A stretch of DNA of 64,000 nucleotides from Shewanella fodinae (GCF_014651955.1 NZ_BMXW01000010.1:62001-126000), one strand, 5' to 3'; numbered from the stretch's first letter, positions 19,138-27,106 are shown. Notes: generated by a model not told the origin, from the sequence alone. Program-made: numbers and translations.

Positions 19138-19503
19138 TCAAAGTTTTCCAAGGAAAGGAAGGCCTTTTGGCGTTGATGCATCACATATTAAGTGACTAAG
19201 GTAAGCTACCCCACCTATCAACATTAACCCCCTGATAAATTTTTCGAACGGTTCTTCTGGCGACCACCGATAAGCTTTGACCAATCCAGCGGTAAGTAAT
19301 GTCAGTACGGTTACGCCATGAAAAAACTGTCTGTGATTGGGATGACATGCAGGCTCTAAAATGTCCGGTAGTTTTCCCATTAAGGCTCCAATAACTGGAG
19401 CAATGGCAATATGATGGCTAACTGGATGCTTGTTTCTATCAAGTAAAGTGGTTGTTACGCTCACTCCAGCACCAACCAACATATGCGTCTGTGCGTTTGG
19501 CAT
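19138..19503 (-). CDS. DUF457/YdjM-type membrane protein heading the CBASS operon
   Basis: A 121-aa membrane protein of the DUF457 (LexA-regulated hydrolase YdjM-like, membrane-bound metal-dependent hydrolase) type. The start MPNAQTHMLVGAGVSV, the ILEPACHPNHRQFFHGV histidine cluster and the C-terminal YLSHLICDASTPKGLPFLG are characteristic, with His and Asp residues that could bind a metal. It starts after AAGGATAACA and stops 12 bp before the CD-NTase gene, so it is first in the operon. This family is not a standard CBASS component, and its role here is unknown. Confidence 0.8.
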   Translation of the reverse strand: MPNAQTHMLVGAGVSVTTTLLDRNKHPVSHHIAIAPVIGALMGKLPDILEPACHPNHRQFFHGVTVLTLLTAGLVKAYRWSPEEPFEKFIRGLMLIGGVAYLSHLICDASTPKGLPFLGKL

Positions 19504-19515
19504 ATATTGTTATCC

Positions 19516-19716
19516 TTATTAATTCGGTAACATCTAAATATTCAGTTCTGTCCTATTTATTAAGGCGGAACGCTGGTCAGAAACTGGACATTGTTCAGAA
19601 AATTATTTTTATCCAAATTAATTGGGTAACATCTAAATGTGCAGTTTTGCCCTATACCTAATAAGGCGAAACTCAGGTTTAAAACTGGACAATGTCCAGA
19701 AAATTATTTTTGTCCG
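19516..19716. repeat. Duplicated ~100-bp unit with palindromes in the divergent control region
   Basis: Two imperfect copies lie in tandem between the CBASS operon and the sigma/ImmA operon. The left copy is about 19516-19614 and the right about 19616-19715. Shared blocks are GGTAACATCTAAAT at 19526 and 19625, CAGTT-TG-CCTA, AAGGCG-AAC, and CTGGACA-TGT-CAGAAAATTATTTT. The right copy holds the perfect arms CTGGAC/GTCCAG around AAT (19685-19699) and the left copy a one-mismatch version (19584-19598). It covers nearly the whole intergenic space, so promoters and operators of both arms must lie in or next to it. Confidence 0.8.
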
Positions 19717-19731
19717 TCTTAGGGAGTAGCA

Positions 19732-20274
19732 ATGAAGGACTACGACTACTACACGGTCGATGAGATTTTGCAGGCGCTGGAGTCAAATACTGATGAAGTA
19801 CTAACAAGAACGACAATCTTGTCTAAGTACCTCGTAAAAAAATCAAGATTGACAGTTGAAGCTGATGAGGTATTCAACGAAGCATTAATGCGGATTCTCA
19901 GCGATACCAGGCATATGCCGAAAGATATCCCTCTTACAGTCACAATTGGTAATGTGATTCGGAGTATCTGCAACGGAATGGCTGAACGAAATCAGGAAAA
20001 GGTTTTCAAATACTCAGAATCAATTGATGGTTACAGCGAAACAATTACCGATACCACTGATGATAATGAAGACGATACTGACCCAAGATGGAGAATTTTG
20101 ATGAGTATCTTTAGTCAAGATGATGGCGCTATGAGGTTTTTGGCCGCGACACAAGAAGGCCAGAATAAATCGGAAATCGTGAAGTCAGTCTTTGCCGGTG
20201 ATGAAACTGCCTACGACACGACTCGTAGGCGTATTGTAAGAAACGGACAAAAGTACCTAAAGGAGGCTGGATGA
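19732..20274 (+). CDS. Sigma-70-like RNA polymerase sigma factor, divergent to CBASS
   Basis: A 180-aa protein resembling minimal sigma-70 family factors. A region-2-like segment (about residues 35-85) includes VEADEVFNEALMRILSD and PKDIPLTVTIGNVIRSICNGM; an acidic linker (DTTDDNEDDTD) follows. A C-terminal region-4-like helix-turn-helix (about 125-178) includes QNKSEIVKSVF and YDTTRRRIVRNGQKYL. GGGAG precedes the ATG. It heads a three-gene operon with overlapping ends. I infer that it drives transcription from the duplicated intergenic region, but the target promoters are not known. It could instead be a sigma-derived DNA-binding protein that does not engage polymerase. Confidence 0.72.
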   Translation: MKDYDYYTVDEILQALESNTDEVLTRTTILSKYLVKKSRLTVEADEVFNEALMRILSDTRHMPKDIPLTVTIGNVIRSICNGMAERNQEKVFKYSESIDGYSETITDTTDDNEDDTDPRWRILMSIFSQDDGAMRFLAATQEGQNKSEIVKSVFAGDETAYDTTRRRIVRNGQKYLKEAG

Positions 20275-20702
20275 TGGCTAACAAAGAGATGAACAATTTA
20301 CTCGAAGATATCATGATCGAGCATATTGCCAGCGCTCCCGTTAGTGAGCTTATGGCTGAATACAAGCTAACTTCTGATGAAATTCAGACGACTCAAGCGC
20401 GTTTGTTACATCGAGTGAAAGAGTGCAAACAGCAATACAAAAAAGCGAGACTTACGGCAGCCAGAACAAAGTTAGAAGCAGAAAAGAAAAAACATGAAAC
20501 AGTCGATGTAATGAGCTATTTGGCGAAAAAAGGGAAAGATGCAAAGGAGGTTCTTATTGAACTTTTAATGCAACAAAAATTGCCTGAAAACCTTACTTTG
20601 GCATTTCGAGAAGGCAAAGAATTCAATGATGAAGATGCAAATCAGATCGTTGCAAACTTGATAGCTATGGGAGTGATTGAAGTTGACGATAAAGGCGATT
20701 AA
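20271..20702 (+). CDS. 143-aa charged protein between sigma-like and ImmA/IrrE genes
   Basis: A soluble, highly charged helical protein with a Lys/Arg-rich central coiled coil (about residues 50-80: RVKECKQQYKKAR, EAEKKKHETVD) and an acidic end (IEVDDKGD). I do not recognise a family. The start ATGATG overlaps the TGA of the sigma gene and follows AAAGGAGG; the 3' end overlaps the start of the peptidase gene. In this middle position it may be an anti-sigma, a co-regulator or the peptidase substrate. That is inference from context only. Confidence 0.65.
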   Translation: MMANKEMNNLLEDIMIEHIASAPVSELMAEYKLTSDEIQTTQARLLHRVKECKQQYKKARLTAARTKLEAEKKKHETVDVMSYLAKKGKDAKEVLIELLMQQKLPENLTLAFREGKEFNDEDANQIVANLIAMGVIEVDDKGD

Positions 20703-21489
20703 GGATTTTGTCGAATCGTTATACATAGACGAATTTGCTATTTCAGAGCCAAAAGAAATAGATATTGAAGCAATTGCATATGAACATCAGGCAATCGTAT
20801 TAGAAAGACCTCTAAATGGTTGCGAGGCAATGATTATTGGTGCTGGAGACAAAGCGACTATCACTGTCAATTCAGCCAGCAACACACCGAGAAAGCGGTT
20901 TTCTGTTGGACATGAGCTTGGCCATTGGTTTAAAGATCGCGGGAAAGTGGGCAACTTGTGCTCACACAGTGATATGGAGAGTCCTAGTGGTGTGTCTAAA
21001 AATCGTGAAAACATTGCCAATAGTTATGCGTCTGAACTGCTTGTGCCTAGTTACTTGTTAAAAGCTCATTTGGCAGGTAGTCGCCTCGACTTAGACTTAA
21101 TGAGTTCAGTTAAGTCAGCCTTCGACACAAGCTTCATGATGACCATGCGACGTGTTATTACCAGCGATCACCATATGGGCCACTTTGTTATCTATCGTAA
21201 AGATGGAAGCCGTTATCTGTTCGACAAGAATAGTAATTTACCTGGATGTTTCTACCCAACCAATATAGCCCCAGAAGGATCTAAAATTCATGATTTGATA
21301 TTCAATGGCATTAAATCTAGTCCTGGTGAAGTAGATGGTAGTGTGTGGTGCAGAGAAGGTTGGGCGGATGATGGAACAGTCCATGAACACGCCTTTCAGT
21401 ACCATAACGACATGTTTATTAGTCTGGTTTGGTGGGAAGATGAAGAGCCTATTTGGCAGTGTATCAATAGTAAAGAAGGGGATAGCTGA
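20677..21489 (+). CDS. ImmA/IrrE-family zinc metallopeptidase
   Basis: A 270-aa protein whose N-terminal half is an ImmA/IrrE (DUF955) peptidase. It shows RFSVGHELGHWF with the zinc motif HELGH (His79, Glu80, His83) and the downstream ENIANSYASELLVP, which supplies the third ligand and the family helix. The C-terminal half (about 150-270) is a separate domain I cannot name. These peptidases cleave repressors to induce phage-like or stress genes, and CapP, the peptidase of the CapH/CapP CBASS regulators, is of this type. The start is a TTG at 20677 or at 20683; the second has better spacing from GGGAG. It is the last gene of the three-gene operon. Confidence 0.82.
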   Translation: MKLTIKAIKDFVESLYIDEFAISEPKEIDIEAIAYEHQAIVLERPLNGCEAMIIGAGDKATITVNSASNTPRKRFSVGHELGHWFKDRGKVGNLCSHSDMESPSGVSKNRENIANSYASELLVPSYLLKAHLAGSRLDLDLMSSVKSAFDTSFMMTMRRVITSDHHMGHFVIYRKDGSRYLFDKNSNLPGCFYPTNIAPEGSKIHDLIFNGIKSSPGEVDGSVWCREGWADDGTVHEHAFQYHNDMFISLVWWEDEEPIWQCINSKEGDS

Positions 21490-21570
21490 TTATAATATTT
21501 TGGTCAGACAAGTAAAAATAACCGTCTCACCGTAAACGGGATTATTACGTGCAGGCTTCAACAGGTCAAT

Positions 21571-21584
21571 TGTATTAGTTCAGA
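21571..21584. repeat. 14-bp repeat TGTATTAGTTCAGA, copy 1
   Basis: Identical to 23279-23292; the two copies flank the phospholipase D-like gene. A partial copy (ACCTGTATTAGCTC) lies near 31473. Its nature is unknown. Confidence 0.5.
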
Positions 21585-21648
21585 CTAGATCTGCGACGAA
21601 ACTTGTATCTGTCTTGATTTGCTTGTTCAGCTCTTGCCTAATAACTAC

Positions 21649-23184
21649 TTAAAGAATATTCTTCGGCACGATTCTGCGTAATTTCACCCCTATGCGTTTG
21701 GATAAGCTCTCCTCGCTGTCGGGGTTAAAGTCTTTGGTGACTTGCCAGGCGTTGTCGGCTTCCATCTCTTTTAGCATGGAGGCTTTTACCTCTTGGGTGA
21801 TCGCTAGCGAGTTGATCACTGTGATACTTTCAGTATTCAGGTTGGCGCTACGGGGATCAAAATTGTAGGTGCCAATCACGGTGATGTGGTTATCAATGGT
21901 CATGGTTTTGGCATGCAGGCCGAATATCGGCACGGTGGCTGAGCGTTTGTACATATGCTCCGACATCACTCGTTGCCTGATTTTGGCGTCGGGTCTGAAT
22001 TCATAAACTTCTACGCCGGTATCTAGCAATGCGGCTCTGTTGCGTTGATATCCGCTAAACGCTTCTAGGTTGTCGTTGGAGGCCAGACTGTTGGTGAGAA
22101 TTTTAATGCTGATACCTTGCTTAACCAATTTACGCAGGAATGCTCGGTCGCTTTTGGTGGTGATTAAATAGGGTGTTTGAATCACAATGCTGTTGGTGGC
22201 GGTTTCAGCCAGTGCTACCAATTTATCGTGGGTGATGCTGCCACCACCGAGGAAATGGCTACGATCATTCTTGCCCGGCATGTCGGCCACATATTCCACG
22301 TTATCGACAAATAAAAACTTACCTTCATCCGCAAGCTGTTTGAAGGTGGCGGGTACGTCTTCAATCTCTGCCCTAATCTCTGGACTGAAATTGGCGGGGT
22401 TGCAGGCGTAGGAATGTAGCCGTGAAAATTCGGGGTTGGCTGGGGATGGCAGTTTATCAAACAGTTCGGTGATAGGAACACTGAGCTTGCTTTGCCAATA
22501 CTGCTCAAAAGAGCTTTCCACTGATTTAACGGCTTTACCGGCCAGAAACACGTCTCTGTCTCTGAAGTTATATTCGTGGTCGAAACCAAAATATTCATCG
22601 GCAATATTGCGGCCACCGGTAATGGCAATTTGCTGATCAACCAGAAAGACTTTGTTGTGCATGCGTTGGTTGATGCCGTGAAAATCGGTCAGCAGTGCGG
22701 TAACCTTTTGTACGATATTCTTACCCACGTTCACGTTTGGATTGTAGATTTTAATCTCAATATTCTTATGGGCGTCTAACATTAACAGCTCATCGCCGCG
22801 TGCTTCCAACATGATGTCGTCCACCAACACCCGCACTTTAACGCCGCGTTCTGCTGCCCGTACTAAATAGTCGGTGGCAATCAAACCCACATTATCAATG
22901 GAAAAGATAAAGTATTGTACGTCAATGGTTTTCTCCGCTCGCTCGGCCAACCAAGCCCGAGACATCATCGCCTCTGTACCTTGTTCCAATACATAAACAC
23001 CGGTCTTATGCTGCATTTCAGTGGCATAGGGCGCAGTAAACTCAGAGAGCGTTCGCGTGGTGCTAGTTTGTCGCACAGCACAATAATCACGATCGGATAA
23101 CGGCACACTATCCGGGGTTGAGCCGCAGCCAGCAATGAGCAGCAAGATAGAAGCTAAAACGATATGGACGCAGGTTTTGTTCGA
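21649..23184 (-). CDS. Phospholipase D-like lipoprotein (ClsC-like)
   Basis: A 511-aa protein with a lipoprotein signal peptide (SILLLIAGC, Cys21) and two HKD phosphodiesterase motifs: MHNKVFLVDQQIAITGGRNIADEYF and GLHAKTMTIDNHITVIGTYNFDPRS. Paired HKD domains of this length are found in cardiolipin synthase C (YmdC) and related PLD-family proteins that exchange phosphatidyl groups. Lipid attachment instead suggests an envelope-facing enzyme. The ATG at 23184 (MSNKTC) is preferred to an upstream start. It is flanked by the 14-bp direct repeats. Confidence 0.85.
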   Translation of the reverse strand, partial: SNKTCVHIVLASILLLIAGCGSTPDSVPLSDRDYCAVRQTSTTRTLSEFTAPYATEMQHKTGVYVLEQGTEAMMSRAWLAERAEKTIDVQYFIFSIDNVGLIATDYLVRAAERGVKVRVLVDDIMLEARGDELLMLDAHKNIEIKIYNPNVNVGKNIVQKVTALLTDFHGINQRMHNKVFLVDQQIAITGGRNIADEYFGFDHEYNFRDRDVFLAGKAVKSVESSFEQYWQSKLSVPITELFDKLPSPANPEFSRLHSYACNPANFSPEIRAEIEDVPATFKQLADEGKFLFVDNVEYVADMPGKNDRSHFLGGGSITHDKLVALAETATNSIVIQTPYLITTKSDRAFLRKLVKQGISIKILTNSLASNDNLEAFSGYQRNRAALLDTGVEVYEFRPDAKIRQRVMSEHMYKRSATVPIFGLHAKTMTIDNHITVIGTYNFDPRSANLNTESITVINSLAITQEVKASMLKEMEADNAWQVTKDFNPDSEESLSKRIGVKLRRIVPKNIL

Positions 23185-23202
23185 CATAAGTACGGATAAC
23201 AA

Positions 23203-23579
23203 GCAAATATATTTATGTTGGAATTGAGTAACATACTCGTTTGAGCAAATGATGTCACCGTTACGGTTAACGTGACCTGTATTAGTTCAGATGTTAATTT
23301 CTGTTGTAGTGAAAAATCAGGACAGCCACAAAATTTTATGAGTGGTTCATAGGTTCGTTATGGCTGCTCCTATTGTCATTTAATCTTAAGTCAGAGAGGT
23401 AAACGTTTTCTCTTTCATAGTCTTATATGTTTAATTGTTACACTTATGTTGTTATTGATGGTGTAAATTATTTACAAAATGTTACAAACGTAAACTTGTG
23501 TCATAGCAAAACAGATGTGAAGTTAGAGCGACTGCTTTTTATTAATCTGTAAAGTTCAAATGCTAAGGACAGTGATAAT
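23203..23579. other. 377-bp AT-rich intergenic region
   Basis: No coding frame is supported. It holds the second copy of the 14-bp repeat (23279-23292), next to an imperfect palindrome (TCACCGTTACGGTTAACGTGA, about 23256-23275). The stretch 23450-23570 is probably the promoter region of the glutaredoxin gene, but no certain -35/-10 pair was picked. Confidence 0.4.
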
Positions 23580-23981
23580 ATGAACACCAAATTAATAAAG
23601 GAATTTTCGCTATATTTTTTAATTCTAATTGCAGCTATATTTTCTGGTTATGGCGTAACGCAAGTCTATGCTTGGTATAACACACCGAGCAAAGTTTTTG
23701 AGCAAAATACTGATGCCCATTTTTTAGGTACGGATAAAAAAATTGTTATATATACTACTCAATGGTGTCCGTATTGTAAGCAACTTAGAGCATATCTTAA
23801 TCGTGAAAAGATTGCCTATGAAGACAGAGATATTGAAATTCATAATGAAAAAATAGACCGCCTATATGCATCGATTAATAAGGAAGCAATACCAATAATA
23901 GTACTTAAAGGAAAAGTTTTTATCGGGTTTGATGAAAAATTACTCGACTCTGAATTGAATGAGTTATCACCTCAAAACTGA
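23580..23981 (+). CDS. Membrane-anchored periplasmic glutaredoxin-like protein
   Basis: A 133-aa protein with an N-terminal membrane anchor (residues about 9-32, preceded by Lys residues, so N-in/C-out) followed by a glutaredoxin domain. It shows VIYTTQWCPYCKQLRAYLNRE with the CPYC active site, and AIPIIVLKGKVFIGFDE as the cis-Pro/GSH region. The thiol domain should face the periplasm, unusual for a glutaredoxin. The gene is AT-rich compared with its surroundings and stands 25 bp before a gene for a secreted Cys-rich peptide. Transfer from elsewhere is likely. Confidence 0.8.
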   Translation: MNTKLIKEFSLYFLILIAAIFSGYGVTQVYAWYNTPSKVFEQNTDAHFLGTDKKIVIYTTQWCPYCKQLRAYLNREKIAYEDRDIEIHNEKIDRLYASINKEAIPIIVLKGKVFIGFDEKLLDSELNELSPQN

Positions 23982-24006
23982 AGTAACTACAAAAAGGAAT
24001 TTTTAT

Positions 24007-24204
24007 ATGAATAGTAAATTAAAAGCTTTCTTAGTTATATTTGGTCTTACATTAGGTTTCGGTATTAATAATGCAATCTCAGCCCCAGATGCAGGTTCAT
24101 GCGAAACATTAGGGAAAATCTGTGCTGAGGATCCTAGTTCATCAGCTTGTGCTTTATATAATGGAGTATGTCAGATCTGTAGGGTAGACCCAACGGCTTG
24201 CTGA
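24007..24204 (+). CDS. Secreted six-cysteine peptide of unknown function
   Basis: A 65-aa precursor with a signal peptide (MNSKLKAFLVIFGLTLGFG..., cleavage probably after ISA near residue 25) and a short acidic mature part with six Cys (SCET, KICAED, ACALY, VCQIC, TAC). The ATG at 24007 follows AAAAAGGAA; an in-frame start further up (23959) overlaps the glutaredoxin gene and lacks a site. No family is recognised. The even number of Cys and the periplasmic glutaredoxin partner suggest a disulfide-bonded product, perhaps a toxin-like or metal-binding peptide. Function is not assigned. Confidence 0.68.
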   Translation: MNSKLKAFLVIFGLTLGFGINNAISAPDAGSCETLGKICAEDPSSSACALYNGVCQICRVDPTAC

Positions 24205-24227
24205 TAATTAGTAAGAAATGATACTTT

Positions 24228-24283
24228 AAAGTTAGTTTTAGACGTCTACGAGGTGATATAGTTTAAAACTAACTTTTTATTTT
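24228..24283. terminator. Bidirectional terminator after the Cys-rich peptide gene
   Basis: Perfect 13-bp arms AAAGTTAGTTTTA and TAAAACTAACTTT enclose a 23-nt loop and are followed by TTATTTTAA. Confidence 0.75.
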
Positions 24284-24491
24284 AATAATGAATAATAAAA
24301 ACATATAAATTACATTGGTTAGGTTATGTTTTCATATTCTAATCAGTTTAAACTTTTATTCCCCCTGTAGAATCCAAATGACTATTTAAGCGGAAACACG
24401 GTTTAGTGACTGTGGCCAGGATATCTTTCCCTGAGGTGGCGGCTTGTTGGTGCGATATCTCGATGCTTTTTATTGCTTTTTATTATAACAA

Positions 24492-25244
24492 TCAGGATGT
24501 TCGCTGACGTATAAATTGTTTGGGGGTGACGTGTGCAATATTGTTGCACTCTCGCGTCATATGGGCTTGATCAGCAAAGCCTTGTGCCAGTGCTAGCTCT
24601 GCCAGTGACATGTAGGGCTGTGCGCGCAACTGTTCTAATGTCTGTTTAACTCGCACGATGCGCTGATACTGTTTCGGCGTAATGCCGAGCCATTTCTGAA
24701 ACAACCGTTCGCGTTGCCGTAGGCAGAGGGTCTCCGGTTGTTGATGAATAATATGACCAACATCCTGTGGTTTGCTCTGAATGATCAACGTTCGACACCA
24801 ACGATATAAGGTGGCAATTCTGGCCGCTGGTGAACGCTCGGTTTTAAGCTGCGTAAAGGTATCGAGTGCAGACGCCTTAAGCGGATGATCGTCTTCAATA
24901 CGCAGCGGCTTATCCATGCGCTCACCAAGCAACTGATAGCTCACAGCGGGATGAAAACGGACACCAGCCACAAGCGATCCAGGTGGCAAAACCACTTGAT
25001 GCGCCAATGTACTAACCGGTTGCAACACCACGCCTGGTGTCAGCCATTCGTTATCCATCTGCACTTGCTGCTGCAAGATGAAAATGATCCCCGCCCCAGC
25101 ATCGCTGAGTAACTGTTTACGCACTGCTTGTTCTGTTGCAGGCATAACAGAAACTGACCAGATAGCCTGGATCTGGTCAGCTAAAAATCCCCGTGGTTTG
25201 AAGATCTTAAAATTTATATCCAAACAGGCATTCCTTCGTGACAA
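24492..25244 (-). CDS. AraC-family transcriptional regulator
   Basis: A 250-aa regulator with a C-terminal AraC helix-turn-helix region (about 170-250: RERLFQKWLGITPKQYQRIVRVKQTLEQL, then LAELALAQGFADQAHMTRECN and the ending VTPKQFI). The N-terminal half is probably the effector domain. The start is a TTG adjacent to the stop of the AhpD-like gene, so the two form an operon, and the regulator may control it. The inducer is unknown. Confidence 0.82.
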   Translation of the reverse strand: MSRRNACLDINFKIFKPRGFLADQIQAIWSVSVMPATEQAVRKQLLSDAGAGIIFILQQQVQMDNEWLTPGVVLQPVSTLAHQVVLPPGSLVAGVRFHPAVSYQLLGERMDKPLRIEDDHPLKASALDTFTQLKTERSPAARIATLYRWCRTLIIQSKPQDVGHIIHQQPETLCLRQRERLFQKWLGITPKQYQRIVRVKQTLEQLRAQPYMSLAELALAQGFADQAHMTRECNNIAHVTPKQFIRQRTS

Positions 25245-25706
25245 TTACTTGGGTTGGTACAAGCCCACTGCTGGTTTAAACACTTTTACTATACGGTTCC
25301 AGCTATTAATGGCATTGATCGCCAGCGTTAAGTTCACCATAGCTTTATCACCAAAGGTATTCAAGGTGAGCTGGTAAGCTTCATCTTCCACCGGTTGACC
25401 TGCGGTTAGTTGTTCAGCTAAAGCCAAAGCTACACGTTCGGCATCACTGTAAAATGGCATATCCTTCCAAGCACTCAGTCCCCAGATACGTTCGGGTTTC
25501 TCGCCCATTTTTAGCGCGTCTTTGCTATGCATATCAATACAAAAGGCGCATTGATTAATTTGCGACACACGTAACTTGACCAGCTCCCAGATGGTCATAT
25601 TCATGGTGTCCGATTGGCGAAACTGCTCGTGGAAGTACGCTTCCTGCGTGTACAAAATGTCCATGGCCTTCGGTGCGATATTGATGTAATTGATGCGTTT
25701 TGACAT
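25245..25706 (-). CDS. Carboxymuconolactone decarboxylase / AhpD-like peroxidase
   Basis: A 153-aa protein of the AhpD-like family with the redox motif QCAFCIDMHSKDAL (CxxC plus His) and a second helix carrying YSDAERVALALAEQLT. These proteins are alkylhydroperoxidase-type antioxidants. The ATG at 25706 (MSKRINYINIAPKAM) follows GAGGAGAAAGG. It is followed immediately by an AraC regulator. Confidence 0.87.
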   Translation of the reverse strand: MSKRINYINIAPKAMDILYTQEAYFHEQFRQSDTMNMTIWELVKLRVSQINQCAFCIDMHSKDALKMGEKPERIWGLSAWKDMPFYSDAERVALALAEQLTAGQPVEDEAYQLTLNTFGDKAMVNLTLAINAINSWNRIVKVFKPAVGLYQPK

Positions 25707-25897
25707 AGCCTTTCTCCTCTGTTTTTTAGAGCATAAGGAAGGAGACAATCAAGATATTGAATATTTCCGACATCCTGCGATCGAAGGTGAATGTGCGGTT
25801 GTTCTCGAAATATAAAAACGCCGCCTTTGCGGGTGCGGTAGATTGGTGTGCTCAGTTCCTGTCTTGGGTGAGCATAGATAAGCGGTCCCGTTCCATA

Positions 25898-26665
25898 TCA
25901 ATGTAGATAATTTTGAACGAGTTCATCGTACTTGCCAGAGCGTTTCAATTTATCCAAGGCTTGTTGCCATTGAGCAATTTCATCATCTGAGTGGTCTTTT
26001 GAAAAAGCGATATATCCGGCATTTTTTTGAACCATAACGGGTGTTTTGCGGATTTGTTTATAGGTGAGATGAGCCTCAACCATCAGAGTATTGACCAAGG
26101 AGTCACTGATTGGAACCAAATCTATCCGCCCCATTGCCAGCATCTGTAAGCAAGCGACCCAACTATTGTTTGCAAAAATGTTTTTAAAGCCTAGCGCAAG
26201 CAAGTTCTCATGTTGAGAGGTTCCGCGAAGAACGCAGATCCCAGATACATTTTTAGCTTGATCAAAATCGGTGACGGGCTTTGATTGATTAACTGATTCA
26301 TAGAAATAGACATTATCAACTTGGAGTGGGCCTACCCACTTATACAGTGCCTCTCTTTTTTCGGTTCTTGCGATATTAAATAACGCTTTTCTTTTCTTTT
26401 TAAGCGCTAGCTGACCTCGTGCGAATGGCACTATTTGGAATTGAACCTGGTGATCTACAAGAAGCATCATTTCACGAACAAGCTCCACATTGAACGCTCG
26501 CCTGCCACCATGCTTTAGACCGCGCAATTCACCATGTTCGTCAATATAAACCTTGCCTTCGACACTATGGGTCAGAAATTCGGTAGTTTCTGCCAGCGCG
26601 TTATTGTAGAAAGTGATGGTTAAAACAAGGAAGACGTAGCATAACCAATTGAAATTACGTCTCAT
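25898..26665 (-). CDS. Periplasmic substrate-binding protein (SBP_bac_3-like)
   Basis: A 255-aa protein with a signal peptide (MRRNFNWLCYVFLVLTITFYNNALA). The fold has features of amino-acid-type periplasmic binding proteins: DEHGELRGL, FNVELVREMMLLV, and FSKDHSDDEIAQWQQALDKLKRSGKYDELVQNYL at the C-terminus. No transporter genes are adjacent, so it could be a sensor or a stand-alone binding protein. The ligand cannot be told. Confidence 0.75.
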   Translation of the reverse strand: MRRNFNWLCYVFLVLTITFYNNALAETTEFLTHSVEGKVYIDEHGELRGLKHGGRRAFNVELVREMMLLVDHQVQFQIVPFARGQLALKKKRKALFNIARTEKREALYKWVGPLQVDNVYFYESVNQSKPVTDFDQAKNVSGICVLRGTSQHENLLALGFKNIFANNSWVACLQMLAMGRIDLVPISDSLVNTLMVEAHLTYKQIRKTPVMVQKNAGYIAFSKDHSDDEIAQWQQALDKLKRSGKYDELVQNYLH

Positions 26666-27106
26666 CTCCCAGTTCTCCCATCGTGCCTACACTTAAGGAG
26701 CTGCATTTTCACTGTAGCTCTAAATCGCTTGTCGATAGATCCATCAGTCGTTTGATTAACACTATAGTATAGAGTAATAAAACACGCTTCCTATGATGCG
26801 ACAACCAACTAACTAACGGCTATCTAGCCGTGCTATATCAAATTTTTTCGTCTTATATGAGAGTTAAATCGTCTCAGCCAAGATGACGTGAATATACGTT
26901 AAACCACTATGAAATCATTTTTTTACTTACTTTTTTATGCCTGAAATCTCAGTTATCGGATGGTTTTTGCTAAATCACTGCCATTAATTGTAAAATGCTG
27001 TCTTAACTTTATGATGCCAGAGAATAAAACGCTGCTGTGGTAGCCAATTTCGCAGTGGCTGGTATCTATTTTTTTGTTTGCTACCAGAAGTATAGAGAAC
27101 TGATTG
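26666..27106. other. 441-bp intergenic region
   Basis: A divergent space between the binding-protein gene and the PhnA-type gene. It is AT-rich and must contain two promoters, but I see no coding frame, RNA or repeat that I can support. Confidence 0.4.

Noticed and set aside
24240..24247. Perfect MetJ-like octamer AGACGTCT
   Set aside because: Single copy without an adjacent second box, inside the loop of a terminator, so judged a chance match.
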